Translations under genes and position numbers: made by a program
Shown: one piece after another, positions 38,333 to 47,465 of the stretch
How the letters are laid out: every line of letters starts with the position of its first letter
Numbering within the stretch: position 1 is the stretch's first letter
NCBI GenBank assembly: GCA_947477745.1
Contig: CANJUF010000003.1
Location: 1 to 64,000, forward strand
DNA length: 64,000 nucleotides
From: Sphingomonadaceae bacterium
GTDB lineage: Bacteria > Pseudomonadota > Alphaproteobacteria > Sphingomonadales > Sphingomonadaceae
Direction of reading: 5' to 3'
Notes under the pieces: model-generated
Told to the model about the DNA's origin: nothing
Database searches by the model: none
Seen by the model: the letters and a program-made list of their open reading frames with translations, nothing else

Positions 38333-40492
38333 TCAAACGGCCTCCACAGTCACCTGAAAGCCGTCGACAAGGACGTTGCCCGAAACCTGTTCCCAGTCTT
38401 CGGGCCGCGATGAGGCGATCGCGTTGATGTTGACGCCGGGCAGGGCATTGGCGCGCTGCCACCCGCCCTTGTGGCCGAAGCCGTGAGGATAGCAGACCGA
38501 GCCGGGGACGACCTCCTCGGTTACTTCGAGCAGCACCTCCAGCGAACCCGTCGGCGTGCTGACCCGCACGGTCTGGCCGTTCGAAAGACCGCGTGCCTTT
38601 GCATCGGCGGGGTGCATCAGCAGGCTGGGAACTTCGCTGCGCACCAGCCTATCGACATTGTGCATCCATGAGTTGAGCGAGCCGAGCTTGCGCCGCCCGA
38701 ACATCAGCAGCATGCCATGGCTGCGCGCAGGTTCGGCCAGCAGGCGGGCGATCTCGCCTTCGGTGACATCGTGCCATAGCCGCACCTTGCGGTTCTGCGT
38801 CCACACGCGCGACCAGCTTCCGGCAGGATCGAAGCGGTCTGCCGTCCGCGCACCCGAAGGATGCTGGCTACGAAGCTTGGCAACGGTCAGGCCGTCCGGA
38901 TTCTCGCCGAACTGGTCACCGAACGGGCCGATCCGCAGCATCCTGTCGGCCACTTCCATCAGCTCGGGCGCTTCATTGGCGCGTGCATCGGGGTCGGAGA
39001 ACAGCGCGGGCAGGCCCATCTTCGCCAGAATATCATTGTAGATATCGAACTCGTGGCGCGCATCGCCCTGCGGTTCGACCACGGCGGGGCTGAACTGCAC
39101 CCAGGGCCGCGGCGCATTGCGGACCCAATAATCGGTCAGGTCCTCGCGCTCGAGGAAGGTCAGGCTCGGCAGTACGTAATGTGCGTGGCGGGTGGTCTCG
39201 TTGACGTAGAAATCGATGCCGACGAGCAGGTCCAGCTCCTCGAGCGCGTCGGCAGTTGTCTCGCCGTCGGGATAGGCGAGCACGGGATTGCCCGAATCGA
39301 CGAACAGCGCGCGCATTTGCCCTTCTCCAGGCGTGGTGATCTCCGCCGCCAGCGATCCGCCCGGCGTCGAGCCGAGCACCAAGGGCAGGTTGCCTATGCG
39401 CGAACGTGCGCTGCCATAGCGCGCATGCATCGGCGGCTCGCCCGCCTTGCCGATCGGGGCAAGGCCGGTCATCCAGCCGCCATCGACGCCGAATTTGCCG
39501 GCAATCACGTTGAGGCTCTCGATCAGCAAGTTGACCAGCGTGCCGAACCGCCCGCGATTGGTGCCGACCCGGCCATAGCAGGCGGCGCGCGGCGTAACTG
39601 CGAACCGCTCGGCCAGCGCGCGGATCTGGTCAGCGGCAATGCCGCAGTGGCTTTCGGCAAGCTCGGGGGTGATCGGGCGAAGCGCGTCGCGCAACTGCTG
39701 CCATCCGGTGGTGCGCTGTTCCAGCACTTCGCGCGCTTCCAGCCCCTGGGCAAAGATGTGCTGGATCATAGCCGCGACCAGCCATGCGTCGCTGTCGGGC
39801 AGGACGGCGAGGTGTTCATAGCGCCGCGCGGTCTCGGTGCGGCGCGGGTCGATCACCACCACGCCTCCGCTCGCCGCAATCCGGTCAAGCGTGCGCAGGA
39901 AGCGTGGCTCGGCGATCAGCGACATGTGCGAGACCAGCGGATTGGCCCCGATCATGATGAGTAAATCGCAGCGCTCGATGTCGGGGAAGGTCCAGTCGGT
40001 GCCGCTGCCGAACACCAGCTCCTGCGCCAGGTTTTTCGCGCCGGTATCGATCTGCACCGCGTTGAAATTCTTGTGCCCGCCCAGCGCCTTGAGGAACAGC
40101 GCGCCGTAAGTCGAATGCAGCGTGGCGAACGAGGCGGGATTGCCCTTATACGAGCCGATCGCCTGGCCGCCGTGCTGGTCGATGATCGCTTGCAGCCGCG
40201 CGGCGATGTCGCCCAGCGCCTCGTCCCACGAGACCGGCACGAACTCGCCCGGCCCGCCGACCCGCTTGAGCGGCGTGAGCACCCGGTCGGGATCATAAGT
40301 GACCGCGGCGAACGATGTGCCCTTGATGCAGACATGGCCCTCGGACACCGGATGCTCGCGGTCCGGCTCGATGCGCTCGATCCTGCCATGGCTGACATGC
40401 GCGATCATGCCGCACTGCGCCTCGCACAGACGGCAATAGGTGCGGTGCTTGCCGTCCGCGCCGGCGACGTCTGAAAATGTGTCCTGTCCCAT
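38333..40492 (-). CDS. molybdopterin-dependent oxidoreductase with N-terminal Fe-S motif
   Basis: TYCRLCEAQCGMIAHVSHGRI...GHVCIKG; LIMIGANPLVSHMSLI; TPTGSLEVLLEVTEEVVPGSVCYPHGFGH. Confidence 0.92.
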   Translation of the reverse strand: MGQDTFSDVAGADGKHRTYCRLCEAQCGMIAHVSHGRIERIEPDREHPVSEGHVCIKGTSFAAVTYDPDRVLTPLKRVGGPGEFVPVSWDEALGDIAARLQAIIDQHGGQAIGSYKGNPASFATLHSTYGALFLKALGGHKNFNAVQIDTGAKNLAQELVFGSGTDWTFPDIERCDLLIMIGANPLVSHMSLIAEPRFLRTLDRIAASGGVVVIDPRRTETARRYEHLAVLPDSDAWLVAAMIQHIFAQGLEAREVLEQRTTGWQQLRDALRPITPELAESHCGIAADQIRALAERFAVTPRAACYGRVGTNRGRFGTLVNLLIESLNVIAGKFGVDGGWMTGLAPIGKAGEPPMHARYGSARSRIGNLPLVLGSTPGGSLAAEITTPGEGQMRALFVDSGNPVLAYPDGETTADALEELDLLVGIDFYVNETTRHAHYVLPSLTFLEREDLTDYWVRNAPRPWVQFSPAVVEPQGDARHEFDIYNDILAKMGLPALFSDPDARANEAPELMEVADRMLRIGPFGDQFGENPDGLTVAKLRSQHPSGARTADRFDPAGSWSRVWTQNRKVRLWHDVTEGEIARLLAEPARSHGMLLMFGRRKLGSLNSWMHNVDRLVRSEVPSLLMHPADAKARGLSNGQTVRVSTPTGSLEVLLEVTEEVVPGSVCYPHGFGHKGGWQRANALPGVNINAIASSRPEDWEQVSGNVLVDGFQVTVEAV

Positions 40493-40601
40493 GCGCGCCA
40501 TCCTGTCGCGTTTGCCGGGCGCGGTCAATTTGTCTCGGCCGCGATGGACAAGGCGTCGCGCGCCATTACAGTCGCCGAAAAATTGGAGAGGACGACCGCC
40601 G

Positions 40602-41882
40602 ATGACCACCGATCCCGTGCGGCAGCTTGCCGCTGAGCGCCCGACGATGTTCGATCACCGCTTTGCCGGGATGAAGCCCTTGTTCGAGGTGGCCGAGAGG
40701 ATCCACGGCGTAGAGGCGATATCCAACGTCTACCTCATCAACACGGGCGACGGCGACATTCAGATCAATGCAGGCATGGGCTTCGAAGCGCCGACCATCC
40801 GCGAGCAGCTTGCGCCTTATCGCAAGGGCCCGCTGCCCTACATGATCCTGACGCAGGGCCACGTCGATCACGTTGGCGGGGTTTTGCAGCTGCGCGAGCC
40901 TGAAACGAGGCTGGTGGCGCAGGAAAACAACGCGGAATGCCAGAAGGATGACGAGCGCATCATGGTCGCGCGCAATCGCCAGTCGCAGATCTGGTTTCCC
41001 GCGACGAACAAGATCAACTCCGAGCTTCAGGAAAAGGTCGAGTTCGTGGTGCAGGACCGCCCCACGCCCGACATCACCTTCGAGGACCGGATGGAAATCG
41101 ACCACGGCGGCGTTAAGCTCGAGCTGCTATCGGTACCCGGCGGCGAGACGATCGATTCGGCCGCGATCCACGTGGTCGGGCGCGGCATTGTGTTTACCGG
41201 CAACCAGTTCGGCCCGCTGTTTCCGCACTTTCCCAACTTGAATACAATCCGGGGCGACAAGTACCGTTACTGGGAGGCCTATCTTTCTTCGCTGCGGCGG
41301 GTGAGGGCACTCGAACCGGAAATCCTCGTTACCGGGCATTTCCTGCCGATTGTCGGCAAGGAACTTATCCGCACGTGCCTCGACCGGCTCCACGATGCGG
41401 TGAGCTACATCCACCAGCAGACGCTAGAAGGGATGAACGCGGGCAAGGATATTTTCCAGCTGATGCGCGAGGTTACGCTGCCCGATCAACTCTTTGTCGG
41501 CCAGGCATACGGCAAGATCAGCTTCTGCGTTCGCACCGTGTGGGAGCAGTACATGGGCTGGTTCCAGGGCCTGCGCACCAGCGAACTGCTTTCGGTCCAG
41601 CCGCACCACGTCGCGGGCGAGCTGGCGCAGATGGCAGGCGTCGATGCCGTGATCGCGCGCGCGCGGGCAACGCTGGAGAAAGGCGATCCCGAGCGCGCCA
41701 TGGCGCTGGTCGAAGCGGCGCTCGCCGCCGAACCCGCCAATCGCACAGCGCTCGACCTTTCGGTAGCGGTGCACGAGGCGCTGCTGGCCGGGCCGCACGG
41801 TGCCGAGAACTTTTGGTACGCCGGTTGGTTACGGCACCAGATCGCCGCCAACAAGGCCGGCAAAGTGGGAGGGAAGGACTGA
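40602..41882 (+). CDS. MBL-fold protein related to type III alkylsulfatases
   Basis: MILTQGHVDHVGGVLQL; C-terminal alkylsulfatase dimerisation-like segment WEQYMGWFQGLRTSELLSVQP...GDPERAMALVEAALAAEPAN. Confidence 0.8.
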   Translation: MTTDPVRQLAAERPTMFDHRFAGMKPLFEVAERIHGVEAISNVYLINTGDGDIQINAGMGFEAPTIREQLAPYRKGPLPYMILTQGHVDHVGGVLQLREPETRLVAQENNAECQKDDERIMVARNRQSQIWFPATNKINSELQEKVEFVVQDRPTPDITFEDRMEIDHGGVKLELLSVPGGETIDSAAIHVVGRGIVFTGNQFGPLFPHFPNLNTIRGDKYRYWEAYLSSLRRVRALEPEILVTGHFLPIVGKELIRTCLDRLHDAVSYIHQQTLEGMNAGKDIFQLMREVTLPDQLFVGQAYGKISFCVRTVWEQYMGWFQGLRTSELLSVQPHHVAGELAQMAGVDAVIARARATLEKGDPERAMALVEAALAAEPANRTALDLSVAVHEALLAGPHGAENFWYAGWLRHQIAANKAGKVGGKD

Positions 41883-43138
41883 TGGTCGAGCACATACGGA
41901 TTACGGACCTTGCCCAGCCACAGATCAATGAAATGCTGGCCGAGGGCATCGCCTGGATGGAGGACAATCCGGTCGATCTCAGCGTGGAGGGCGTGCTCAC
42001 CACCGCCAGGCTGAACACCAATCTGGATGATTTCGGACCGGACGATTTCCGCATTCGACTAGGCCGGCTGATCGCCGAATGGAACGCGGACAATCTGCTG
42101 CAGATCAGCCGCGTGATCCTTCGCGATATGGCGGTGCGGCATGCCTCGAACCGGCTGCTGGCGCAGGACTATCGCAAGCGCCATCCCGACTACGCGCGGG
42201 AAAAGATCGAGCGGCCGATCATCGTCGTCGGATTGCCGCGCTCGGGCACCACGCATCTGCTCAACCTGCTCGCCTCGGACAGCCGGCTGCGTTCGCTGCC
42301 CTTGTGGGAAGTCAACGAGCCGCTGCCCAATCCTAACGAGCCGCCACGCGAAGACGGCCTCGATCCGCGCTGGGTGCGCTGCAACGAGCAGTGGGAGATG
42401 GCGAGGGCAAGTTCGCCGCTGACCGCGGCCATGCATCCGATGGAGCCAGATCATTTCCACGAGGACCTGGAACTTATGTGCCCCGATTTCGCCTCGTACA
42501 ATTATGAATGGATGAGCCGCGTTCCCGGCTGGCGCGATGCCTATTACGCCGAGGACCAGACCCCGCATTACCGCTTCCAGAAGGAAATGCTGCAGATCAT
42601 GCAGCATGCCGCCGGGGAATCGCGCCCGAAACGCTGGGTCAACAAGTGCCCGCAGCACCTCGAGCAGCTTCGCGTGCTCAAGGAAGTCTATCCCGACGCC
42701 AATGTGGTCATCACGTACCGCGATCCGGTTGACGCGATTCAATCCGCCGCGACGATGATGGGCTACGGCGAGCGCATGCGCTATCCCAGCATCGATACCA
42801 AGGGCCTGGTGGAGTACTGGTCGGACCGGGTCGATCGCCTGTTGCGCGCCTGCGTGCGTGACCGCGATGTCTGGCCCGAGGAACAGCGCGTCGACGTGCC
42901 GTTCGAGGCGTTCATGGCCGATCCGATGCATTTCGTGCGCGCGGTACACGCCAAGGCCGGCATGGAAACCACGCCGCAAAGCGTGGCCGAGATGGAGCAC
43001 TTCGTCGAAACCCACCCGCGCGGCAGGTTCGGGCAGGTGGTCTATGATCTCGAAGGCGATTTCGGGATCAGCCGCGAGAAACTGCGCGAGCGGTTCGGCT
43101 ATTATTTCGATGCGTTCCCGCAGGTCACGGTCAAGTAG
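41882..43138 (+). CDS. sulfotransferase family protein
   Basis: PIIVVGLPRSGTTHLLNLLASD (5'-PSB) and VVITYRDPVDAIQSAATMM (3'-PB); TGATG overlap with MBL gene. Confidence 0.9.
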   Translation: MVEHIRITDLAQPQINEMLAEGIAWMEDNPVDLSVEGVLTTARLNTNLDDFGPDDFRIRLGRLIAEWNADNLLQISRVILRDMAVRHASNRLLAQDYRKRHPDYAREKIERPIIVVGLPRSGTTHLLNLLASDSRLRSLPLWEVNEPLPNPNEPPREDGLDPRWVRCNEQWEMARASSPLTAAMHPMEPDHFHEDLELMCPDFASYNYEWMSRVPGWRDAYYAEDQTPHYRFQKEMLQIMQHAAGESRPKRWVNKCPQHLEQLRVLKEVYPDANVVITYRDPVDAIQSAATMMGYGERMRYPSIDTKGLVEYWSDRVDRLLRACVRDRDVWPEEQRVDVPFEAFMADPMHFVRAVHAKAGMETTPQSVAEMEHFVETHPRGRFGQVVYDLEGDFGISREKLRERFGYYFDAFPQVTVK

Positions 43139-43153
43139 CCGCGGCTCCGTCCT

Positions 43154-44293
43154 TTACGCATCGAGCAGTTCGCGAACCCCTGCGCGCCCTTCGACGCCAA
43201 GCCGGGCATAGATGCGGCGCGCATATTCGCGGTACGTCGAGGCTGACAGGCCGATCGACTTCGCGATCGCGTCCCCGCTCCCCAGGTTGCACATCGATAC
43301 CGCGACCTGCTGCTCGCGCGGCGAGAGCGCGAAGCCAGCAACCCGCTTGAGGCGGCGCAAGCGGCGCGGGATCAGGCGCTGCAGGCTGACGACTGCTTCG
43401 CCCGATCCGGTTCGCAAATGGGCGATGATCTTGAAGCGTCCCCAGCGGGTCGTCACTTCCAGGCTGGGCGGCAGCCGGTTGAGGCCCTCGCTCGCCTGGT
43501 CGAGCCGGCTTGCCGCTTCCAGAACCTGCAGCGGAGCGAGATCGTGTCCGATGCGCGGCAGCGGCTCCGCAGCGGACCTGAGCTGATAGAGCATGAAAAC
43601 CGCGCGCGGCGATGCGCTGCACACAGTTCCGTCGCCGCCGACCAGGACGATCTCGATCTCGCCGTCGGGACCGCAAACCTCGGCCGAGGATAGCGCGGCA
43701 TGGCTGTCGATTGCGTGGAGGAAGTGCGCCCGCAACGATAGCACTGCCGCGATCTCGCGGCGGGTATAGGCCCGGCTGCCCGGTTCGCGGCCCAGGGTGA
43801 GGATCGAACTCGCGCGGCCGCGAGCGTCGCGGATCGGGAAATCGAGATTGTTGCCGATCCCGTAGGCAGCAAAGATGATATTCTTCAGCGCCGAACGGTC
43901 CCACCCGGGCATGGCCGTAAATCGGCGCCAGCCGCCAAACTCGTCGGCCGAATGGAGCATCTTGTCGAGCGAGGGCGCGAGCGGGTCGGCGGCCAGGCGC
44001 GGGGACAGCGCGGTGTATTCATCGATAGCCGGCGCGATCAGGTCGCGGTCATAGGTGTCGCACGGCATGCCGTCGGCGTCGGCCCAAATGAAGGTGCGGG
44101 TGCGTGTCGGCACCACCTCTTCCAGCGCATCGACCATCGCGGCAATCGCCATGCGATCGGGCAGGCCCATCGCCGCAATGTGGCGCACATGCTGTACCGC
44201 AGCCGAAAGGCCCATGGCATCGCCCCCGATTGATGCGGCGACTCCCAGAAAAGTCGTCACCGTCCGCAGCCATGCCGACAAAATTCCCTCCAA
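43154..44293 (-). CDS. LuxR-type HTH transcriptional regulator
   Basis: C-terminal LSPREQQVAVSMCNLGSGDAIAKSIGLSASTYREYARRIYARLGV; start may be 44215. Confidence 0.85.
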   Translation of the reverse strand: MEGILSAWLRTVTTFLGVAASIGGDAMGLSAAVQHVRHIAAMGLPDRMAIAAMVDALEEVVPTRTRTFIWADADGMPCDTYDRDLIAPAIDEYTALSPRLAADPLAPSLDKMLHSADEFGGWRRFTAMPGWDRSALKNIIFAAYGIGNNLDFPIRDARGRASSILTLGREPGSRAYTRREIAAVLSLRAHFLHAIDSHAALSSAEVCGPDGEIEIVLVGGDGTVCSASPRAVFMLYQLRSAAEPLPRIGHDLAPLQVLEAASRLDQASEGLNRLPPSLEVTTRWGRFKIIAHLRTGSGEAVVSLQRLIPRRLRRLKRVAGFALSPREQQVAVSMCNLGSGDAIAKSIGLSASTYREYARRIYARLGVEGRAGVRELLDA

Positions 44294-44362
44294 ATGGCAA
44301 CTGTATCAAGCGGAAATTTGCATTAGCGCTCGTCCGCAAGTGAACAGCAGGGGCAAGGCAGG

Positions 44363-45454
44363 ATGGCCAGATCGATCGCGTTTGCAGCAGTACTGTCGGG
44401 ACTGGCATTAGCGCTGATCCACCCGGCGCTGGCGCAGAATGGTCGCCCGCCGCCGCCCACGTCGACCTCAACGCGTCCGCCGCCTATCAAGCTGGAACAG
44501 CCCACGTCCACCGCCACCCAGGCGCCGATCAAGATAGGCAAACCCGCGCCAACGCCGACTCCAACCCCGAAGCCGGTTGGGGCCGAAGGGTTGAAGGGCG
44601 TCGACATCAACAAGATGATCGACGCCGCGCTGAAGATGCCGATGCAGCCGTCGGTCTATCAGTGGGAGGCGGGGCAGGGGACGGTGCAGCTTCAGCCCGC
44701 CGCCACTCACCTGTGCGTTCTTACCGGCGTTTCAGGCAATTTCCGGGGGGCAGGCGAGCGCGTCGAACTGAACATGGACATGGCGGCTGCGGGCGGGCCG
44801 CGATATGTGCTGAGGGGAAGCAGCGGGCAGGGCCAATTGCGCGCACACGCGGTCTGCGTGCGCAAGGATCGCTTCACGCCGGCCATTACAGCCGACAACT
44901 CCAGGATCATGCATTCAGCCCAGCCGCTGATGATTCATTTTGGTTGCAGCACTGCCCGCAAAGCCTTCACCAAGCTCGGGCCTGACTACGGCTATTTCGT
45001 TCGCGAGTTCGGTGGCAAGTTCGACGGGCTGGGCGACTTCGTTCGTACTTCTGGAAATTCGCTCTATGTGTCGGCCTGCGCCGGCTATGCCGCCGGATCG
45101 GCAAGCGCGATCCATATGATCGAAAGCGGCCCGGTAAAGTATCTCGGGCCGACCGGTCGTACGACCGATGATCGCGTGGCTCGGTTTTACGCCACGCTCG
45201 ACAATCCTGCGCCCGGCAAGGCGAACATCACGCCGGTATCGCTGGCGACACCTGACAGGATGTTGGTCCCTGTATCTCAGGCGTTGTGCGGCCTTGCCGA
45301 AGTCGGCGGGCGCTTCAACGGCTATGGCGAAGCAGCCGAGATCGTGATGACAACCTTCAATGGCGAGCTCTACTGGAAGGCGCAGATCAGCAATGGTCTG
45401 GCGGGAAGCGGTGTGACCATGGCGGTGCGCTGCATCGCACGGGACCAGCGATAG
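44363..45454 (+). CDS. secreted protein with Pro/Thr-rich linker and three related CxL..GxFxGxGE-type segments
   Basis: Signal peptide ...LALIHPALAQ; PPPPTSTSTRPPP...PTPTPTPKP linker; HLCVLTGVSGNFRGAGE / GYFVREFGGKFDGLGD / ALCGLAEVGGRFNGYGE. Confidence 0.75.
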   Translation: MARSIAFAAVLSGLALALIHPALAQNGRPPPPTSTSTRPPPIKLEQPTSTATQAPIKIGKPAPTPTPTPKPVGAEGLKGVDINKMIDAALKMPMQPSVYQWEAGQGTVQLQPAATHLCVLTGVSGNFRGAGERVELNMDMAAAGGPRYVLRGSSGQGQLRAHAVCVRKDRFTPAITADNSRIMHSAQPLMIHFGCSTARKAFTKLGPDYGYFVREFGGKFDGLGDFVRTSGNSLYVSACAGYAAGSASAIHMIESGPVKYLGPTGRTTDDRVARFYATLDNPAPGKANITPVSLATPDRMLVPVSQALCGLAEVGGRFNGYGEAAEIVMTTFNGELYWKAQISNGLAGSGVTMAVRCIARDQR

Positions 45455-45478
45455 CCGCTTGCCGCTAACGCCGCCCGA

Positions 45479-46480
45479 TCAGTCGACGTCTTCGAGCACT
45501 TCCGCGCGGAACACTTCGCCGATCTTCTTGCCGTCCTCGAAGTAGCCAAGACCATAGTCGCCCTGGATGGTCGAGCGGATCGTGTGGCGCTCGTATTTCG
45601 GGTCGCAGCCTTCAACCGCGTGAAGCATGCGGTGATTGTCCCAGATCAGCATGTCGGTCGGCGACCAGTCGTGCCAGTAGGCGCTGGTGCCGTGCCCCAT
45701 GGCGTTGATCTGCTGGCAGACATCGTCGAGCAGCTTGTCGCCCTCGGGGTCTTCGTGGTGCTCGAGGCCCCAGGCCATCCATGATCCGACGTGGATCACC
45801 TTTTCGCCGGTCTCGCGGGTCCAGACAGCGGGGTGCATCGCGCGCGGGAAGATCGCCACTTCCTTGAGCAGTTGCACCGCCATCGGCATGTCGCCGCTCG
45901 CCATCTCGAAATTGACGCCGTAGCGCATCCGCGAAAGCCGGGTGTCGAGCGTGTAGATGACGTTGATTCCTTCGATCCGATCTCGCAGTTCTGCCGGGAA
46001 CTGGCGATAGCATTCGATGCCGTCCATGAAACCGGTACGGCCCTTTTCGGGTGGCACGACGGCGCAGCGCAGCACGCCCGCATAGTTCAGCTCGTCGTTG
46101 TAGCAATGGTCGAAGTGCCACGGCGAATAGCGGGTCAGCACCTCGCCATCGATGCGCACCAGCCCGCCCGAATAATCGCCCTCGTTATCGTTGGGGTCAT
46201 AATGCATGTCGATCACGCCATCGGCATCGTCGCCGGTTTCCGCGTCGCGCGGCGTGGTCTTGGTAGGATGGTCCTTGAGCGGGCCGAACACCTTGCTGAG
46301 TGCGACCTGCATCTTGGCGGTGGGCTCCATGTCCTTGAACACGAGCAGCCCGCGCTGCTTGAACAGCTCGCGCAATTGCTGGCACTGCGCTTCGTCCTTG
46401 AAGGTGTCCCAGCTGACGCCGCGCACGTTCGAGCCAAAGCTGAGATCGCCGCGAAGCGGTTCCACAGTGAACTGAGCCAT
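45479..46480 (-). CDS. TauD/TfdA-family Fe(II)/2-oxoglutarate dioxygenase
   Basis: WHFDHCYNDELNYAGVLRCAVVPPEKGRTGFMD, DMLIWDNHRMLHAVEGCDPKYERHTIRSTIQGD. Confidence 0.94.
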   Translation of the reverse strand: MAQFTVEPLRGDLSFGSNVRGVSWDTFKDEAQCQQLRELFKQRGLLVFKDMEPTAKMQVALSKVFGPLKDHPTKTTPRDAETGDDADGVIDMHYDPNDNEGDYSGGLVRIDGEVLTRYSPWHFDHCYNDELNYAGVLRCAVVPPEKGRTGFMDGIECYRQFPAELRDRIEGINVIYTLDTRLSRMRYGVNFEMASGDMPMAVQLLKEVAIFPRAMHPAVWTRETGEKVIHVGSWMAWGLEHHEDPEGDKLLDDVCQQINAMGHGTSAYWHDWSPTDMLIWDNHRMLHAVEGCDPKYERHTIRSTIQGDYGLGYFEDGKKIGEVFRAEVLEDVD

Positions 46481-46587
46481 GTGCATTCTGCTCCCGCATA
46501 GCTTTTCGATATGCGGTCAAATATCGCACTGCGCGGCCTGGCTGTCCATAGCGGTATCGGTGAGAGCCAGCGCCATTGCCCGCAGGG

Positions 46588-47355
46588 TCAATGGAAGCAC
46601 CTGCCGCCATCGACCGCGAGCGCGGAACCGGTGACATAGGAGCTTTCGTCGCTGGTCAGGAACAGGATCGCATTGGCGATCTCGGTTGGATCGGCAACCC
46701 GCTTGAGCGCATATTGCTGGACGAAGGGCGCGTCGGACGGGTTCGCGTAATCCTTGAAGGTGAACGAGGCCATCGGTGTGTTGGTGACGCCGGGCGCGAC
46801 CGCGTTGGCGCGCACGCCGTAGCCCGCGCCTTCGACCGCGAGGTTTTTGGTGAAGGCGATCAGCCCGCCCTTTGTGGCGCAGTAGGCGGTATTGTTGGGC
46901 GCATTCGGCAGGATGCCTTGCCCCGAGGCGATGTTGACCACGGTGCCGCCGCCCGCCGCCTGCATCAGCGGCAGCGCCGCCTTGCAGATCATGATCGGCG
47001 CTTCGAAGTTGATCGCGGAAACCTTGCGGAAGAAGGCAAGGTCCATCTCCACGAGTGGTTTCGCGGTGCCGAGCCCGGCGCAGTTCACCACCCCGTCGAG
47101 CCCGCCCATCGCGCTCGCCGCCTGCTCGACCATCGCGCCGACGTTCTCGACATCGGTCAGGTCATAGGGAAAGGCGTGCGCGCCCAGCGCCGAGGCAATT
47201 TGGTCTAAGCCTTCAGCATTGGCGTCGACCAGCGCCAGCTTTGCGCCCTTGGCCGCGAACAGTTCTGCCGTGGCCCTGCCGATGCCCGATGCCGCGCCGG
47301 TTATCAAAATGCGGCGACCCGCAAGCCGCTGGTCGGTGTTGCCCTGTGTTGTCAT
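46588..47355 (-). CDS. short-chain dehydrogenase/reductase
   Basis: ILITGAASGIGRATAELFAAKG, NNTAYCATKGGLIAFTKNLA, VTGSALAVDGGRCFH. Confidence 0.94.
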   Translation of the reverse strand: MTTQGNTDQRLAGRRILITGAASGIGRATAELFAAKGAKLALVDANAEGLDQIASALGAHAFPYDLTDVENVGAMVEQAASAMGGLDGVVNCAGLGTAKPLVEMDLAFFRKVSAINFEAPIMICKAALPLMQAAGGGTVVNIASGQGILPNAPNNTAYCATKGGLIAFTKNLAVEGAGYGVRANAVAPGVTNTPMASFTFKDYANPSDAPFVQQYALKRVADPTEIANAILFLTSDESSYVTGSALAVDGGRCFH

Positions 47356-47405
47356 GGCTCTTGTCTCTCCCGGTTTAATTATCGAATGTGCATTTGTAAT
47401 TGGAA

Positions 47406-47419
47406 ATCCCCGCGGGGAT
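47406..47419. promoter_or_regulatory. perfect 14-bp palindrome in divergent promoter region
   Basis: ATCCCCGCGGGGAT between SDR (-) and BVMO (+). Confidence 0.35.
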
Positions 47420-47465
47420 AGGCCAGATTGCGCAAAATTTGCCGAAGCGGGAATGAGGATCTGTC

